DNA of 64,000 bases from Actinoallomurus purpureus (GCF_024055795.1 NZ_JAMXMY010000009.1:1-64000); one strand, 5' to 3'; positions 42,201 to 50,907 are shown, numbered from the stretch's first letter. The notes: generated from the sequence alone by a model not told the origin. Numbers and translations: made by a program.

Positions 42201-42841
42201 CCTTCGCGACCGGTGACGCGCGGCCCGGCCTCGCGGCGGTACGAGACCTCGGCGCGCTGCTGCGGGCGGCGCCGCCGGGCGCCGGGCGCACCCGCGTCCT
42301 CGCGGTCGACGGGCGGTCCGGCTCGGGCAAGTCGACCGTGGCCGCCCTGCTCGGCGACGAACTGGACGCCCCGGTGGTCAGCCTCGAGTACCTCTACGGT
42401 GGCTGGGACGGCCTGGAGAACGGCGTCGACCTGCTGGTCTCGGAGGTGCTCGTTCCGCTCGCCGCCGGGCGCACGGCACGCGTCCCGCACTACGACTGGG
42501 TCAACACGGTCTGGGACGACCCGATCGAACTGCCGCCTCCGGACCTGCTCGTCGTGGAGGGCGTCGGCGCCGGAGCGCGCCGCGCCGCACGCCACACGAG
42601 CGTTCTGGTCTGGCTGGAGGCGGCGGACCGGACCCGCAGGCGGCGGGCGCTCGGTCGCGACGGCGACACGTACCTGCCGCACTGGGAACGCTGGGCGGCG
42701 CAGGAGGCCGAGATGCTCGAACGTGAGGCGACCCGCGACCGCGCCGACGCGATCCTGCGCACCGACGCGGCACCGGAGCCGTCCGGGCCGATGGCCCTCG
42801 GTCCGCTGCGGTTCGAACGACGGCCGGGAGCGGCCCGATGA
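42197..42841 (+). CDS. Uridine-kinase-like P-loop phosphotransferase
   Basis: The 214-residue protein has a Walker A motif GRSGSGKST (residues 39-47), a VVSLEYLYGGWDGL acceptor-site segment, HYDWVNTVWDD, DLLVVEGVGAG (Walker B-like) and a lid rich in arginine (RTRRRRALGRDGD). This is the layout of uridine-kinase/phosphoribulokinase-type NMP kinases used for small alcohols or nucleosides. Coupled by ATGA overlaps to the PPOX and permease genes. In the pathway it may trap the imported ligand by phosphorylation (inference). Confidence 0.82.
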   Translation: MTFATGDARPGLAAVRDLGALLRAAPPGAGRTRVLAVDGRSGSGKSTVAALLGDELDAPVVSLEYLYGGWDGLENGVDLLVSEVLVPLAAGRTARVPHYDWVNTVWDDPIELPPPDLLVVEGVGAGARRAARHTSVLVWLEAADRTRRRRALGRDGDTYLPHWERWAAQEAEMLEREATRDRADAILRTDAAPEPSGPMALGPLRFERRPGAAR

Positions 42842-43686
42842 CGGCGCAGAAGGTGGTCGGTGACCAGGCGCTCCCGGACAGCGGCGTCGCTCTTCCCCGC
42901 CGCCCCAGAGCCGTACGCCGTCTCGCCCGGGGCGTGCCCTCCCTGGTGATCGTCGCCGCGCTCCTGGCCGGGTGGCAGATCTACGCGGTCACGGGGAATC
43001 TCGGTACGGACGTGCTGCCGAGCCCGGCGAAGGTCGCCTCCGAGGGATGGGCGCACCGCGCCGAACTGTGGGACAACACCCTGCCGACGCTGCGGGCCAC
43101 GTTCGCCGGGTTCGCGCTCTCGCTCGTCGTCGGCTTCGCGCTGTCCGTGCTCATCGACGCGTCGGCGGTGGCGCGACGGGCGCTGCTGCCGCTTCTCGTG
43201 GTGACCCAGACGCTCCCGTTGATCGCCATCGCCCCGCTGGTCGTCCTGTGGTTCGGGTTCGCCCTCCTGCCGAAGGTGCTGATCGTCGCGCTCGTGACCT
43301 TCTTCCCGATCACCGTCGGGCTGGTCGAGGGCTACGCGGCCACCGACCGCGACAGCGAGGTCCTGCTGCGCACGATGGGAGCCGGACGGTGGCGGATCTT
43401 CCGCACTCTGCGGGTGCCCACCGCGCTGCCCTTCTTCTTCGCCGGCCTGCGCATCGCGATCACCTACGCCGTGGTGGCTGCGATCTTCGCGGAGTACGCC
43501 GGCGCGACGTCCGGACTCGGGATCTACATGCAGAACGCCAAGAACTCCTTCCGTACCGACCTGGTGCTCGCGACGGTCGCGGTCAGCTCCGCCCTGACCC
43601 TGGTGCTGTTCGGCCTCACCTACGTGGTCGAACGCCTGGTGACGCCGTGGGTCCATCTCGCCCGCCGACAGGGGAGGGCATCGTGA
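42838..43686 (+). CDS. ABC transporter permease (SsuC/ThiX family)
   Basis: A 282-residue permease with about six membrane helices. The cytoplasmic EAA-type loop (VEGYAATDRDSEVLLRTMGA, GRWRIFRTLRVPTALPFF) is intact, and LPSPAKVASEG near the first helix is typical of the sulfonate/nitrate/thiamine-precursor group. It partners the lipoprotein at 39809 and the ATPase that follows. Overlaps of 4 bp on both sides fix the ends. Confidence 0.9.
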   Translation: MTAQKVVGDQALPDSGVALPRRPRAVRRLARGVPSLVIVAALLAGWQIYAVTGNLGTDVLPSPAKVASEGWAHRAELWDNTLPTLRATFAGFALSLVVGFALSVLIDASAVARRALLPLLVVTQTLPLIAIAPLVVLWFGFALLPKVLIVALVTFFPITVGLVEGYAATDRDSEVLLRTMGAGRWRIFRTLRVPTALPFFFAGLRIAITYAVVAAIFAEYAGATSGLGIYMQNAKNSFRTDLVLATVAVSSALTLVLFGLTYVVERLVTPWVHLARRQGRAS

Positions 43687-44453
43687 GCACCGACGGTGCG
43701 GCGCCGGCCGCCAAGGTGGAGATCCGCTCGCTGAGCCGGTCGTTCGACGGCCTCGATGTCATCCGCGACCTGTCGCTGGAGGTCCGCGAGCACGAGTTCG
43801 TCTCCATCCTCGGCCCGAGCGGCAGCGGGAAGTCGACGACCTTCTCCGTCCTGACCGGCGCGCTCGCCCCGTCGGCCGGCGAGGTGCTCGTCGACGGGCG
43901 GCCGCTGGGGCGGCGACGCGACCAGTTCGCCTACATGCCGCAGAAGGACGCGCTGCTGCCCTGGCGGCGCATCATCGACAACCTCACCCTCGGGCTGGAG
44001 GTGATGGGCGTACGGCGGCCGGAGGCCCGCCGCCGGGTGCGCCCGCTGCTGGAGACGTTCGGCCTGGCCGGGTTCGAGCGCGCCTATCCGTTCCAGCTCT
44101 CCGGCGGCATGCGTCAGCGGGCGGCGCTGCTGCGCACCGTCGTACAGGATCGGGGAGTGCTCCTGCTCGACGAGCCGTTCGGGGCGCTCGACGCCCTGAC
44201 CCGCGCCCAGATGCAGCAGTGGATCGAGGAGGTCCGCGGTCGCCACCAGTGGACGGTGCTGCTGATCACCCACGACGTGCGAGAGGCGATCTTCCTCTCT
44301 GACCGGATCTACGTCTTCTCACCGCGACCGGCGAGTGTCCTGGCCTGCGTCGATGTTCCGCTTCCCCGGCCGAGGACGATCGAGACCCTCACCGACCCCG
44401 CCTTCACCCGCATCGAGGCCGAGCTCCTCGGCACCCTCCTGCAGAGAGGATGA
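43683..44453 (+). CDS. ABC transporter ATPase (SsuB/TauB family)
   Basis: The 256-residue ATPase has Walker A GPSGSGKST, Q-loop YMPQKDALLPWR (the LLPWR after the Q-loop is specific to the nitrate/sulfonate/thiamine-precursor group), signature LSGGMRQR, Walker B LLLDEPFGALD and switch H in LITHDVREA. It drives import with the preceding permease. GTG 43683 overlaps the permease stop (GTGA). The rhodanese gene starts 5 bp behind its stop. Confidence 0.92.
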   Translation: MSTDGAAPAAKVEIRSLSRSFDGLDVIRDLSLEVREHEFVSILGPSGSGKSTTFSVLTGALAPSAGEVLVDGRPLGRRRDQFAYMPQKDALLPWRRIIDNLTLGLEVMGVRRPEARRRVRPLLETFGLAGFERAYPFQLSGGMRQRAALLRTVVQDRGVLLLDEPFGALDALTRAQMQQWIEEVRGRHQWTVLLITHDVREAIFLSDRIYVFSPRPASVLACVDVPLPRPRTIETLTDPAFTRIEAELLGTLLQRG

Positions 44454-44457
44454 CCCG

Positions 44458-45327
44458 ATGTCGCTGCTGCCACCGCTCCTCGACGCCGGGACGTTGGCCG
44501 ACGCGCTGGGGGATCCGTCCCTGCGGGTCCTCGACGCGACGGTACGGCTGAACCGCCCGCCCGGAGGCGGTCCGTACACGCCGGAGAGCGGCCGGGACGC
44601 GTACGAGACGGAGCACGTCCCGACCGCGGGCTTCGCCGACCTCATCGTCGACCTGGCCGACCCGGACGCCCCGTGGCCCTTCGCCCTGCCGCCGGCCGCG
44701 CGGTTCGCGGCCGCGGCCGGTCGCCTGGGCATCGGGCCCGGGACGCACGTCGTCGTCTACGCCCAGGACTCCCCGATGTGGGCCACGCGGCTGTGGTGGC
44801 TGCTGCGGTACTTCGGGTTCGACGCGGTCAGCGTGCTCGACGGCGGCCTGCCCGCGTGGCGCGCGGCCGGCCTGCCGCTCACCGGCGAACCGGCTCGTCA
44901 CCCGGCCGCGCGGTTCGACGCCCGGCCGCGGGCCGGGCTTCTGGCCACCCGCGCCGACGTCGAGGCGATCGTGGCCGGCCGGTCCGCCTGCCTCGTGAAC
45001 GCGCTGTCCGACGCCGTGTTCCGGGGCGAAGGGCCCACGTCCTACAGCCGGCCGGGTCGCATCCCCGGCAGCGTCGGCGTGCCGGCGGCCGGCCTGCTCG
45101 ATCCGGCCACGAACCGTTTCCGCCCAACCGCGGAACTGACGGAGCGCCTCGACCCGGTCCTGCGCGAGCCCGCGGTCGTCCTCTACTGTGGCGGCGGCAT
45201 CTCGGCGACGATCGACGTCTTCGCCCTCTCCCTCCTCGGCCGCGACGACATCCGACTGTACGACGGCTCTCTCGCCGAGTGGTCGGCCGACCCGTCACTG
45301 CCGCTGGACACCGGAAGCCGGGCATGA
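44458..45327 (+). CDS. Tandem-rhodanese sulfurtransferase
   Basis: The 289-residue protein contains two rhodanese domains. The N-terminal one is inactive (VVVYAQDSPMWATR, no cysteine). The C-terminal one has the active C244 in VLYCGGGISAT, a six-residue loop closer to the CGSGVT pattern of 3-mercaptopyruvate sulfurtransferases than to thiosulfate-type CRxGxR. It moves sulfane sulfur to an acceptor. Its place at the end of the ABC operon, 5 bp after the ATPase stop, suggests the transported compound is sulfur-containing or receives sulfur (inference). Confidence 0.88.
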   Translation: MSLLPPLLDAGTLADALGDPSLRVLDATVRLNRPPGGGPYTPESGRDAYETEHVPTAGFADLIVDLADPDAPWPFALPPAARFAAAAGRLGIGPGTHVVVYAQDSPMWATRLWWLLRYFGFDAVSVLDGGLPAWRAAGLPLTGEPARHPAARFDARPRAGLLATRADVEAIVAGRSACLVNALSDAVFRGEGPTSYSRPGRIPGSVGVPAAGLLDPATNRFRPTAELTERLDPVLREPAVVLYCGGGISATIDVFALSLLGRDDIRLYDGSLAEWSADPSLPLDTGSRA

Positions 45328-45392
45328 GCTCTTGACTGAGCTCCCTTACCCCTTTCCGGCGATCGATCACACCGAACACGGCGTCGGCCGAC

Positions 45393-46553
45393 TTACTTCG
45401 CGGGTGCCTCGATTCTGGTGAAGAAGTCGACTATTTCCCGCGGAGATTCAGCGCTGAAGCACATCTCAAGGCCTTGGGCGGACATTTCGGCCGCCGCCGC
45501 GGCCCGGGGGAACATGGCCGTCTCGTACCGGGCCGGCGCGGTCTCGACGTCGTCTCCGTGTTCGATGATGGCCAGCGCCAGTTCGGCCGCGTCGAGCATG
45601 GCGAGGTTCGCTCCCTCGCCGGCGTACGGCGACATCACGTGCGCGGCGTCGCCCACCAGTGTCACGCCCGGGATCCGCGTCCAGGAGTGCCCGGTCGGCA
45701 GGGCGTAGATCCGGCGGGGGACGATCGTGTCGTCACAGCGGCGGATGAGATCGGTCAACTCGGTGCCCCAGTCCGCGAACTCCTCGAGCAGGCCGTCGCG
45801 GGCGGCCGGAGCATCGGACCAGTCGATGCCACAGCTGACCGCCCAGTCCTCCGGGACACGCAGCGAGACGGCGAGATCGATGTGTTCGCCGCCGTGGCCC
45901 ATCATGGCCTTGCCGTCGGAGAGGGCGAAGAAAATGCCGGGGCCGGCGAGTGCGGCCGAGTCCGGGTAGCGCTCCTTGACGTGGGAGAGGCGGAGTTCGA
46001 GGTGCGTGATCCCGCAGTACTGCGGCGTGGCGGCCGAGAGCAGCGGGCGTACCCGCGACCATGTGCCGTCCGCTCCGACCAGGAGATCGGCGACGGTGCT
46101 GCTGCCATCGGCGAACGTCAGCTCGTGCCGGCCGTCGTCGAGTCGCCTGGTGGTGGTGACCTTGTGGCCCCAGGCGATCCTGCCGGGGTCGAGTGAGGCG
46201 ACGAGCAGATCGCGCAGCACCGACCGGCCGATCTCAGGGCGGTCCCCCTCTCCACCTTCGGGTCCGGTGTCGACGTGGACCCTGCCGGTCTTGTCGAGGA
46301 CACGCTGGTGCTCGCCCTGCGGGTGTGTGAGGCGACGGAAGTCCTCGTAGAGGCCCGCTTCGCGAAGGGCGCGTTGCCCGGATTCCTCGTGCATGTCGAG
46401 GGACCCGCCCTGGCGGCGTGCGTCGGCGGAGGCGTCGCCTTCGTAGACGGTGGAGGGGATGCCGTGGTTCTGGAGGACGCGCGCGAGGACGAGGCCGGAC
46501 AGGCCCGCTCCGACGATCGCGATGGCGGGATGAGAGACGGAGTGTGAGGACAT
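45393..46553 (-). CDS. FAD-dependent monooxygenase (TetX-like)
   Basis: The 386-residue flavoprotein monooxygenase has the ADP-binding motif IVGAGLSGLVLARVL (G15-G20), the DG motif in LVGADGTWSRVRPLL and the second FAD motif LVGDAAHVMSPYAGEGAN. This set fits class A hydroxylases such as TetX, aromatic hydroxylases and polyketide-tailoring enzymes. It uses NAD(P)H and O2 to hydroxylate a small aromatic or drug molecule. It follows the TetR gene on the same strand by 9 bp, with its AGAGAG ribosome site at the TetR stop codon, so both are one operon. Tetracycline inactivation is possible but unproven. Confidence 0.88.
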   Translation of the reverse strand: MSSHSVSHPAIAIVGAGLSGLVLARVLQNHGIPSTVYEGDASADARRQGGSLDMHEESGQRALREAGLYEDFRRLTHPQGEHQRVLDKTGRVHVDTGPEGGEGDRPEIGRSVLRDLLVASLDPGRIAWGHKVTTTRRLDDGRHELTFADGSSTVADLLVGADGTWSRVRPLLSAATPQYCGITHLELRLSHVKERYPDSAALAGPGIFFALSDGKAMMGHGGEHIDLAVSLRVPEDWAVSCGIDWSDAPAARDGLLEEFADWGTELTDLIRRCDDTIVPRRIYALPTGHSWTRIPGVTLVGDAAHVMSPYAGEGANLAMLDAAELALAIIEHGDDVETAPARYETAMFPRAAAAAEMSAQGLEMCFSAESPREIVDFFTRIEAPAK

Positions 46554-46562
46554 GATGCTCTC

Positions 46563-47252
46563 TTATTCGTTGGGCGCATGAGAGCCGGCGGCGAGGATGC
46601 CGTCGAGCAGGACGTCGAAGGCCCAGTCGGAGCGGGCCGCCCCGTCTCCGGAGATGAGTTCGACACCGAGCCGGACGATGTGGGGGTATCGCACCGCGTC
46701 GGCGGTGGCGATCAGCGCGGCCAGGGCGGAGAGATCGTCAGACGGCCTCGGGGTGCTGTGTTCGACGGCGACGGCGGTGGGCTGGAGCAAGAGCAGGTCC
46801 ACGCCCCAGGCCGCCGCCCGATCCGACACGCCGCCCTCGTTGAGCAGGGCGAGGAGCGCCTCCACCAATGCCATGTAGTTCGGGCCGGCCGGCTGCGTGG
46901 ACAACGCCATCCGTGCGATCTCCGGGTAGCGGAAGAGGACGCTCTGATAGCTCCGCAGTAGGGCCTTCAACCGATCCCGCCACGTCCCGGTTCCGCCGGC
47001 GGACGGGCTGACCTCGCCCAGTAGCGCGTCGAGGATCTGCGCGTGCAGGTCCTCGGTGTTCCGGACGTAGACGTAGAGCGACGCATGCCCGGTGTCCAGA
47101 GCAGTGGCGACACGGCGCATCGTCACCTTGTCCAGGCCCTCCTCCCGCAAGATCGCCAGTGCGGCGTCGACGATGCTCTGCCTGGTCAAGGCCGGTTTCG
47201 CCGGGCGCTCTCGTCGACTGCGGGGACTCTTGGGCCGATCGGTCGGGCTCAT
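46563..47252 (-). CDS. TetR-family repressor of the monooxygenase operon
   Basis: The 229-residue protein has a basic N-terminal tail (SPRSRRERPAKPALTRQ), the TetR helix-turn-helix (KVTMRRVATALDTGHASLYVYV, residues about 42-63) and a TetR_C-type ligand domain. First gene of the operon; the start at 47252 lies only 15 bp from two identical palindromes that would be its binding sites, so negative autoregulation is very likely. The ligand is probably the monooxygenase substrate. Confidence 0.9.
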   Translation of the reverse strand: MSPTDRPKSPRSRRERPAKPALTRQSIVDAALAILREEGLDKVTMRRVATALDTGHASLYVYVRNTEDLHAQILDALLGEVSPSAGGTGTWRDRLKALLRSYQSVLFRYPEIARMALSTQPAGPNYMALVEALLALLNEGGVSDRAAAWGVDLLLLQPTAVAVEHSTPRPSDDLSALAALIATADAVRYPHIVRLGVELISGDGAARSDWAFDVLLDGILAAGSHAPNE

Positions 47253-47258
47253 GCGACG

Positions 47259-47295
47259 AAGATAGCACGACCATGGTCGTAACGACCATGGTCGT
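47259..47295 (-). promoter_or_regulatory. Tandem 14-bp TetR operators overlapping a promoter
   Basis: The perfect palindrome ACGACCATGGTCGT occurs twice (47267-47280 and 47282-47295), 15 bp centre to centre. On the minus strand a -10-like TATCTT (complement of 47259-47264) sits just downstream and the expected -35 falls inside the operators. A bound repressor would cover the promoter. Confidence 0.85.
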
Positions 47296-47438
47296 CAGGT
47301 GTATTACCCCGACTCGGCGGGGCCCTCGCCGAGTTGCGACGATGAGGTGGAAGGCCATCGACCGAGCAGTAGCGGGCCGATCCCCTTCAATCCCCCAGAC
47401 GTGGTGTCCGTCCGCACATCCCCATCTGAGGAGGCGCA

Positions 47439-49205
47439 GTGGCCGAGCTTCTGGCGGTCAACGTGGGAATGCCGAAAGAGGTCCCCTGGCAGGGCCGGAC
47501 GGTGCACACCGGCGTGTGGAAGCGGCCCGTCACCGGCCCGCGGATGGTGCGCCGGCTCAACATCGACGGGGACGGCCAGGGTGACCTGGCCGGGCACGGC
47601 GGCGAGTACCGCGCGGTGCTGGTCTATCAGCTCGCCTCCTATCGCCACTGGCAGGAGCAGCTCGGACGCGAAGACCTGACCTTCGGGCATTTCGGGGAGA
47701 ACTTCACCGTCGACGGTCTGCCGGACGACGAGGTGTGCATCGGAGACCGGTACCGCATCGGGCAGGCCGTCTTCGAGGTCACCCAGCCCCGTGTCACGTG
47801 CTACCGGGTGGGCCTGCGCCTGGGCGAGCCGCGGATGGCCGCCCTCCTGGTGTCGCATCGGCGCCCCGGCTTCTACCTTCGCGTTCTCACTGAAGGGCAC
47901 GTGGAAGCGGGAGACGAGATCACGAAGGTCGCCGACGGCCCGGAGAGAATGACCGTCGCGGAGATCGACGCCCTGCTCTATCTGCCCGGACACCCACGCG
48001 ACCAGGTGGCACGGGCGTTGCGGATCCCCGCGCTCAGCCCGGGCTGGAAGGCGTCTTTCAAGGCGCTGCTCGACCAGGCCGACCGTGCGCCGGGCGAACC
48101 GGCCGGCAACGCGGGACTGACCACGGCCGCCGGCCCGCCTCCTGCCTGGGAGGGGTTCCGGCCGCTACGGGTCACCCGTATCGACGCTGAGAGCAAGAGC
48201 GTCTTCTCCCTGACGCTCGCCGCCGAAGACGACACCCCGCTGCCGGCCGCACCGGCCGGCCAGTTCATCACCCTCCGGCTGCGCCCGGATGACGCCGGCG
48301 CACCGCTGATCCGCAGCTATTCGATGTCCGGCCCCCCGGGAGCGGCGCGCTACCGCATCAGCGTGAAACAGGAACTCCACGGTGCCGCCGGCACCTATCT
48401 CCGCGCCAATGTACGCGTCGGTGACCACCTGGACGTCGCGGCGCCACGGGGCGGCTTCACCTTGCGCGACGGACAGAACCCGATCCTGCTGGTGTCGGCC
48501 GGCATCGGTGCCACCCCCGTCCTGGCCATACTGCACGCGCTCGCCGCCGCGGACTCCACGCGCGAGGTGTGGTGGCTGTACGGTGCCCGCGACGGCTCCG
48601 AACACCCCTTCGCGCGCGAGGCCCGCGCCCTGTTGGCCGGACTCGCCCACGCGTACGAGCGGATCTGTTACAGCCGCCCGGCACCCGGCGATCGTCAGGG
48701 CGTCGACTACGGCACCGCAGGACGGCTCTCGGTCGACCTGCTCGGCCGCTTCGGCGTGCCTCGAGGCGCGGACGTCTACCTGTGCGGGCCGCCTGATTTC
48801 ATGCGGGAGTTCCCCGCCGCGCTCGCCGCCTCCGACCTGGCCCCCGGCAGTGTCCACACGGAGGTCTTCGGGGCCGGGCCCGCACTGACCCCCGGCCTCG
48901 CCGAGGCCCGCGCGCGTCCGGTGCACCCGCCCGCGGGTCCGCCCGGCTCCGGACCTGCGATCTCGTTCGCGCGCAGTGGCCTGACCGTCCCCTGGAACAC
49001 CGCCTACTCCAGCCTGCTGGAGTTCGCGGAGGCATGCGACGTTCCCGTCCGCTGGTCGTGCCGAACCGGCGTCTGCCACAACTGTGAGAGCGGTCTGCTG
49101 GCCCGCTCCGTCGCCTACTCACCCGACCCGGTCGAGCCACCGGCCGAAGGCAACATCCTGATCTGCTGTTCCCGGCCCCGCGACGATCTCATCGTCGACC
49201 TTTGA
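47439..49205 (+). CDS. MOSC - FAD/NAD reductase - 2Fe-2S ferredoxin fusion protein
   Basis: The 588-residue protein joins three parts. A MOSC domain (residues about 1-200; LAGHGGEYRAVLVYQ, HFGENFTVDGL, TQPRVTCYRVGLRLG, with the Cys expected to bind molybdenum cofactor or sulfur) is followed by a ferredoxin-NADP reductase-type module (about 230-480; LIRSYSMSGPP for FAD, LVSAGIGATPVLA for NAD). The C-terminus is a plant-type 2Fe-2S domain (about 505-588; C541, C546, C549 and C576/C577). Electrons can flow NAD(P)H-FAD-FeS-MOSC, as expected of a YiiM-like N-hydroxylated-compound reductase. GTG 47439 has GAGGAGG upstream. Confidence 0.92.
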   Translation: MAELLAVNVGMPKEVPWQGRTVHTGVWKRPVTGPRMVRRLNIDGDGQGDLAGHGGEYRAVLVYQLASYRHWQEQLGREDLTFGHFGENFTVDGLPDDEVCIGDRYRIGQAVFEVTQPRVTCYRVGLRLGEPRMAALLVSHRRPGFYLRVLTEGHVEAGDEITKVADGPERMTVAEIDALLYLPGHPRDQVARALRIPALSPGWKASFKALLDQADRAPGEPAGNAGLTTAAGPPPAWEGFRPLRVTRIDAESKSVFSLTLAAEDDTPLPAAPAGQFITLRLRPDDAGAPLIRSYSMSGPPGAARYRISVKQELHGAAGTYLRANVRVGDHLDVAAPRGGFTLRDGQNPILLVSAGIGATPVLAILHALAAADSTREVWWLYGARDGSEHPFAREARALLAGLAHAYERICYSRPAPGDRQGVDYGTAGRLSVDLLGRFGVPRGADVYLCGPPDFMREFPAALAASDLAPGSVHTEVFGAGPALTPGLAEARARPVHPPAGPPGSGPAISFARSGLTVPWNTAYSSLLEFAEACDVPVRWSCRTGVCHNCESGLLARSVAYSPDPVEPPAEGNILICCSRPRDDLIVDL

Positions 49206-49228
49206 GCATCGGCGCTCCACTGCCGAGG

Positions 49229-49744
49229 TCAGCCGGCCACCTCCGGCTTGCGTCGCGGCAGCCTCCACCCAGGGCGGATGAAATGACACGTGTAACCGTC
49301 CGGGTAGTTCTGCAGGTAGTCCTGGTGCTCCGGCTCGGCCTCCCAGAACGGGCCGACGGGGTCGACCGTGGTGACGACGCGGCCCGGCCACAGCCCCGAG
49401 GCGTCGACGTCCGCGATCGTGTCGAGCGCGATCCGCTTCTGTTCCTCATCGGTGTAGAAGATCGCTGACCGGTAGCTCAGGCCGACGTCATTGCCCTGCC
49501 GGTTGAGCGTGGTCGGATCGTGGATCTGAAAGAAGAGCTCCAGCACGTCCCGGTACGAAACGACCGCGGGGTTGTAGAGGATCTCGATCGCCTCAGCGTG
49601 GGTACCGTGGTTGCGATAGGTGGCGTGCGGCACGTCGCCGCCCGTGTAGCCGACCCGAGTGGAGATCACCCCGGGCTGCTTGCGGATCAACTCCTGCATG
49701 CCCCAGAAGCATCCGCCCGCGAGGACCGCTCTTTCTTCCGTCAC
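49229..49744 (-). CDS. msrA: Peptide methionine sulfoxide reductase A
   Basis: The 171-residue protein has the MsrA active site GGCFWG with nucleophilic C12, followed by [16 protein letters not shown] and [11 protein letters not shown], all hallmark segments. It reduces methionine-S-sulfoxide in proteins. A downstream resolving cysteine is not obvious beyond one near YTCHF, so recycling may use thioredoxin through that residue. It is convergent with the MOSC fusion gene (23 bp apart) and divergent from the PheC-like gene. Confidence 0.95.
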   Translation of the reverse strand: MTEERAVLAGGCFWGMQELIRKQPGVISTRVGYTGGDVPHATYRNHGTHAEAIEILYNPAVVSYRDVLELFFQIHDPTTLNRQGNDVGLSYRSAIFYTDEEQKRIALDTIADVDASGLWPGRVVTTVDPVGPFWEAEPEHQDYLQNYPDGYTCHFIRPGWRLPRRKPEVAG

Positions 49745-50021
49745 TTCGGGTTCCCTTCCTCATCGCCCAAGCCGGGCTCGCGAGCCCAGGGCCAGGGCGG
49801 GAGTAACACGGTCGACGGTAGTGGCCGACCATCTCCGCCGATTCGCCGGCCCGTTCCATGGCACGGGCTCCATCGCGCCTCCCGCAACGCGCGTGGACGT
49901 GTTCATATTCCGGAGCGGTCGAATCAAGAGGATGATGATCTTTCCGAACGCCTGCCCGGCACAGCGCAGTGCGGGTGCGCGCGGGTTGGCCCCATCCCCA
50001 CTTCGGAAGCAGGAACGACCT

Positions 50022-50837
50022 TTGCGGCGTATCACCACACTCTCCGCCCTGGCCCTCGCTCTCATCGGCTCCGTCGGCGGTGCCGTCCTCACCACCGCGC
50101 AGAACAGTTCCGCCGCGCCGAGCGGCACCCGCTCCCTGCTGGACACGGTGCCCCGGCGCGGTTTGCTGCGGGTGTGCACCACAGGTGACTACCGGCCGTT
50201 CAGCTACCTGGACCCGAAGACGAGCACCTACACCGGCATCGACATCGACATGGCGAAGAACCTGGCGAGCAGCCTGGGCGTGAAGATCAACTTCGTGTCC
50301 ACCACCTGGGCGAAGCTCGTCGACGACCTCACCGCACGCAAGTGTGACGTCAGCATGGGCGGCGTTTCGGTGACCCTGGCCAGGGCCCAGAAGGCGTACT
50401 TCAGCGCGCCGTACCTCACCGACGGCAAGGCCGCGATCGCCCGCTGCACCGACAAGGACAAATACCAGACCCTGGACGGGATCGACCAGCCCGGGGTCCG
50501 GGTGATCGTCAACCCGGGCGGCACCAACGAGAAGTTCGTCACGGCGAACATCAAAAAGGCCACGGTCATCACCCACGCCGACAACAACACCATCTTCGAC
50601 GAGATCGTGGCCGGGCGAGCCGACGTCATGATCACGGACGGGAGCGAAACGAGATATCAGGCGAAGCTCCACCCTGAGCTGTGCGCGACCAATCCCGACA
50701 AGCCGTTCACCTTTGCCGAGAAGGCATATCTGCTGCCCCGGGGTGACGAGGAGTTCAAGGAGTACGTCGACCAGTGGGTCCACCTCACGACCCACGACGG
50801 CACCTACGCGGGCTACTCCGCCGCCTGGCAGAACTGA
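50022..50837 (+). CDS. PheC-like secreted dehydratase / solute-binding protein
   Basis: The 271-residue precursor has a signal peptide (LALALIGSVGGAVLTTAQNSSA) and an SBP_bac_3 fold. Its sequence follows the cyclohexadienyl (arogenate/prephenate) dehydratase PheC branch more closely than amino-acid binders: GDYRPFSYLDP, MGGVSVTLARAQKAYFS, VNPGGTNEKFV, IVAGRADVMITDGSETRYQ and EKAYLLPRGD. PheC enzymes make phenylpyruvate or phenylalanine outside the cytoplasm. TTG 50022, with AGGAACG upstream, best fits the signal peptide; ATG starts further up give an unlikely N-terminus. No ABC permease gene is nearby, which favours the enzyme reading. 277 bp without a gene precede it. Confidence 0.75.
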   Translation: MRRITTLSALALALIGSVGGAVLTTAQNSSAAPSGTRSLLDTVPRRGLLRVCTTGDYRPFSYLDPKTSTYTGIDIDMAKNLASSLGVKINFVSTTWAKLVDDLTARKCDVSMGGVSVTLARAQKAYFSAPYLTDGKAAIARCTDKDKYQTLDGIDQPGVRVIVNPGGTNEKFVTANIKKATVITHADNNTIFDEIVAGRADVMITDGSETRYQAKLHPELCATNPDKPFTFAEKAYLLPRGDEEFKEYVDQWVHLTTHDGTYAGYSAAWQN

Positions 50838-50841
50838 CGCG

Positions 50842-50877
50842 CCGCAGGCGGGAGGGCACCCGACCTCCCGCCTGCGG
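50842..50877. terminator. Strong bidirectional hairpin between PheC-like and aldo/keto reductase genes
   Basis: CCGCAGGCGGGAGG (50842-50855) pairs perfectly with CCTCCCGCCTGCGG (50864-50877) around an 8-nt loop in the gap of two convergent genes. Confidence 0.8.
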
Positions 50878-50907
50878 GTGACGAGCGCGAGCAGAGCTGT
50901 AGCTCGA

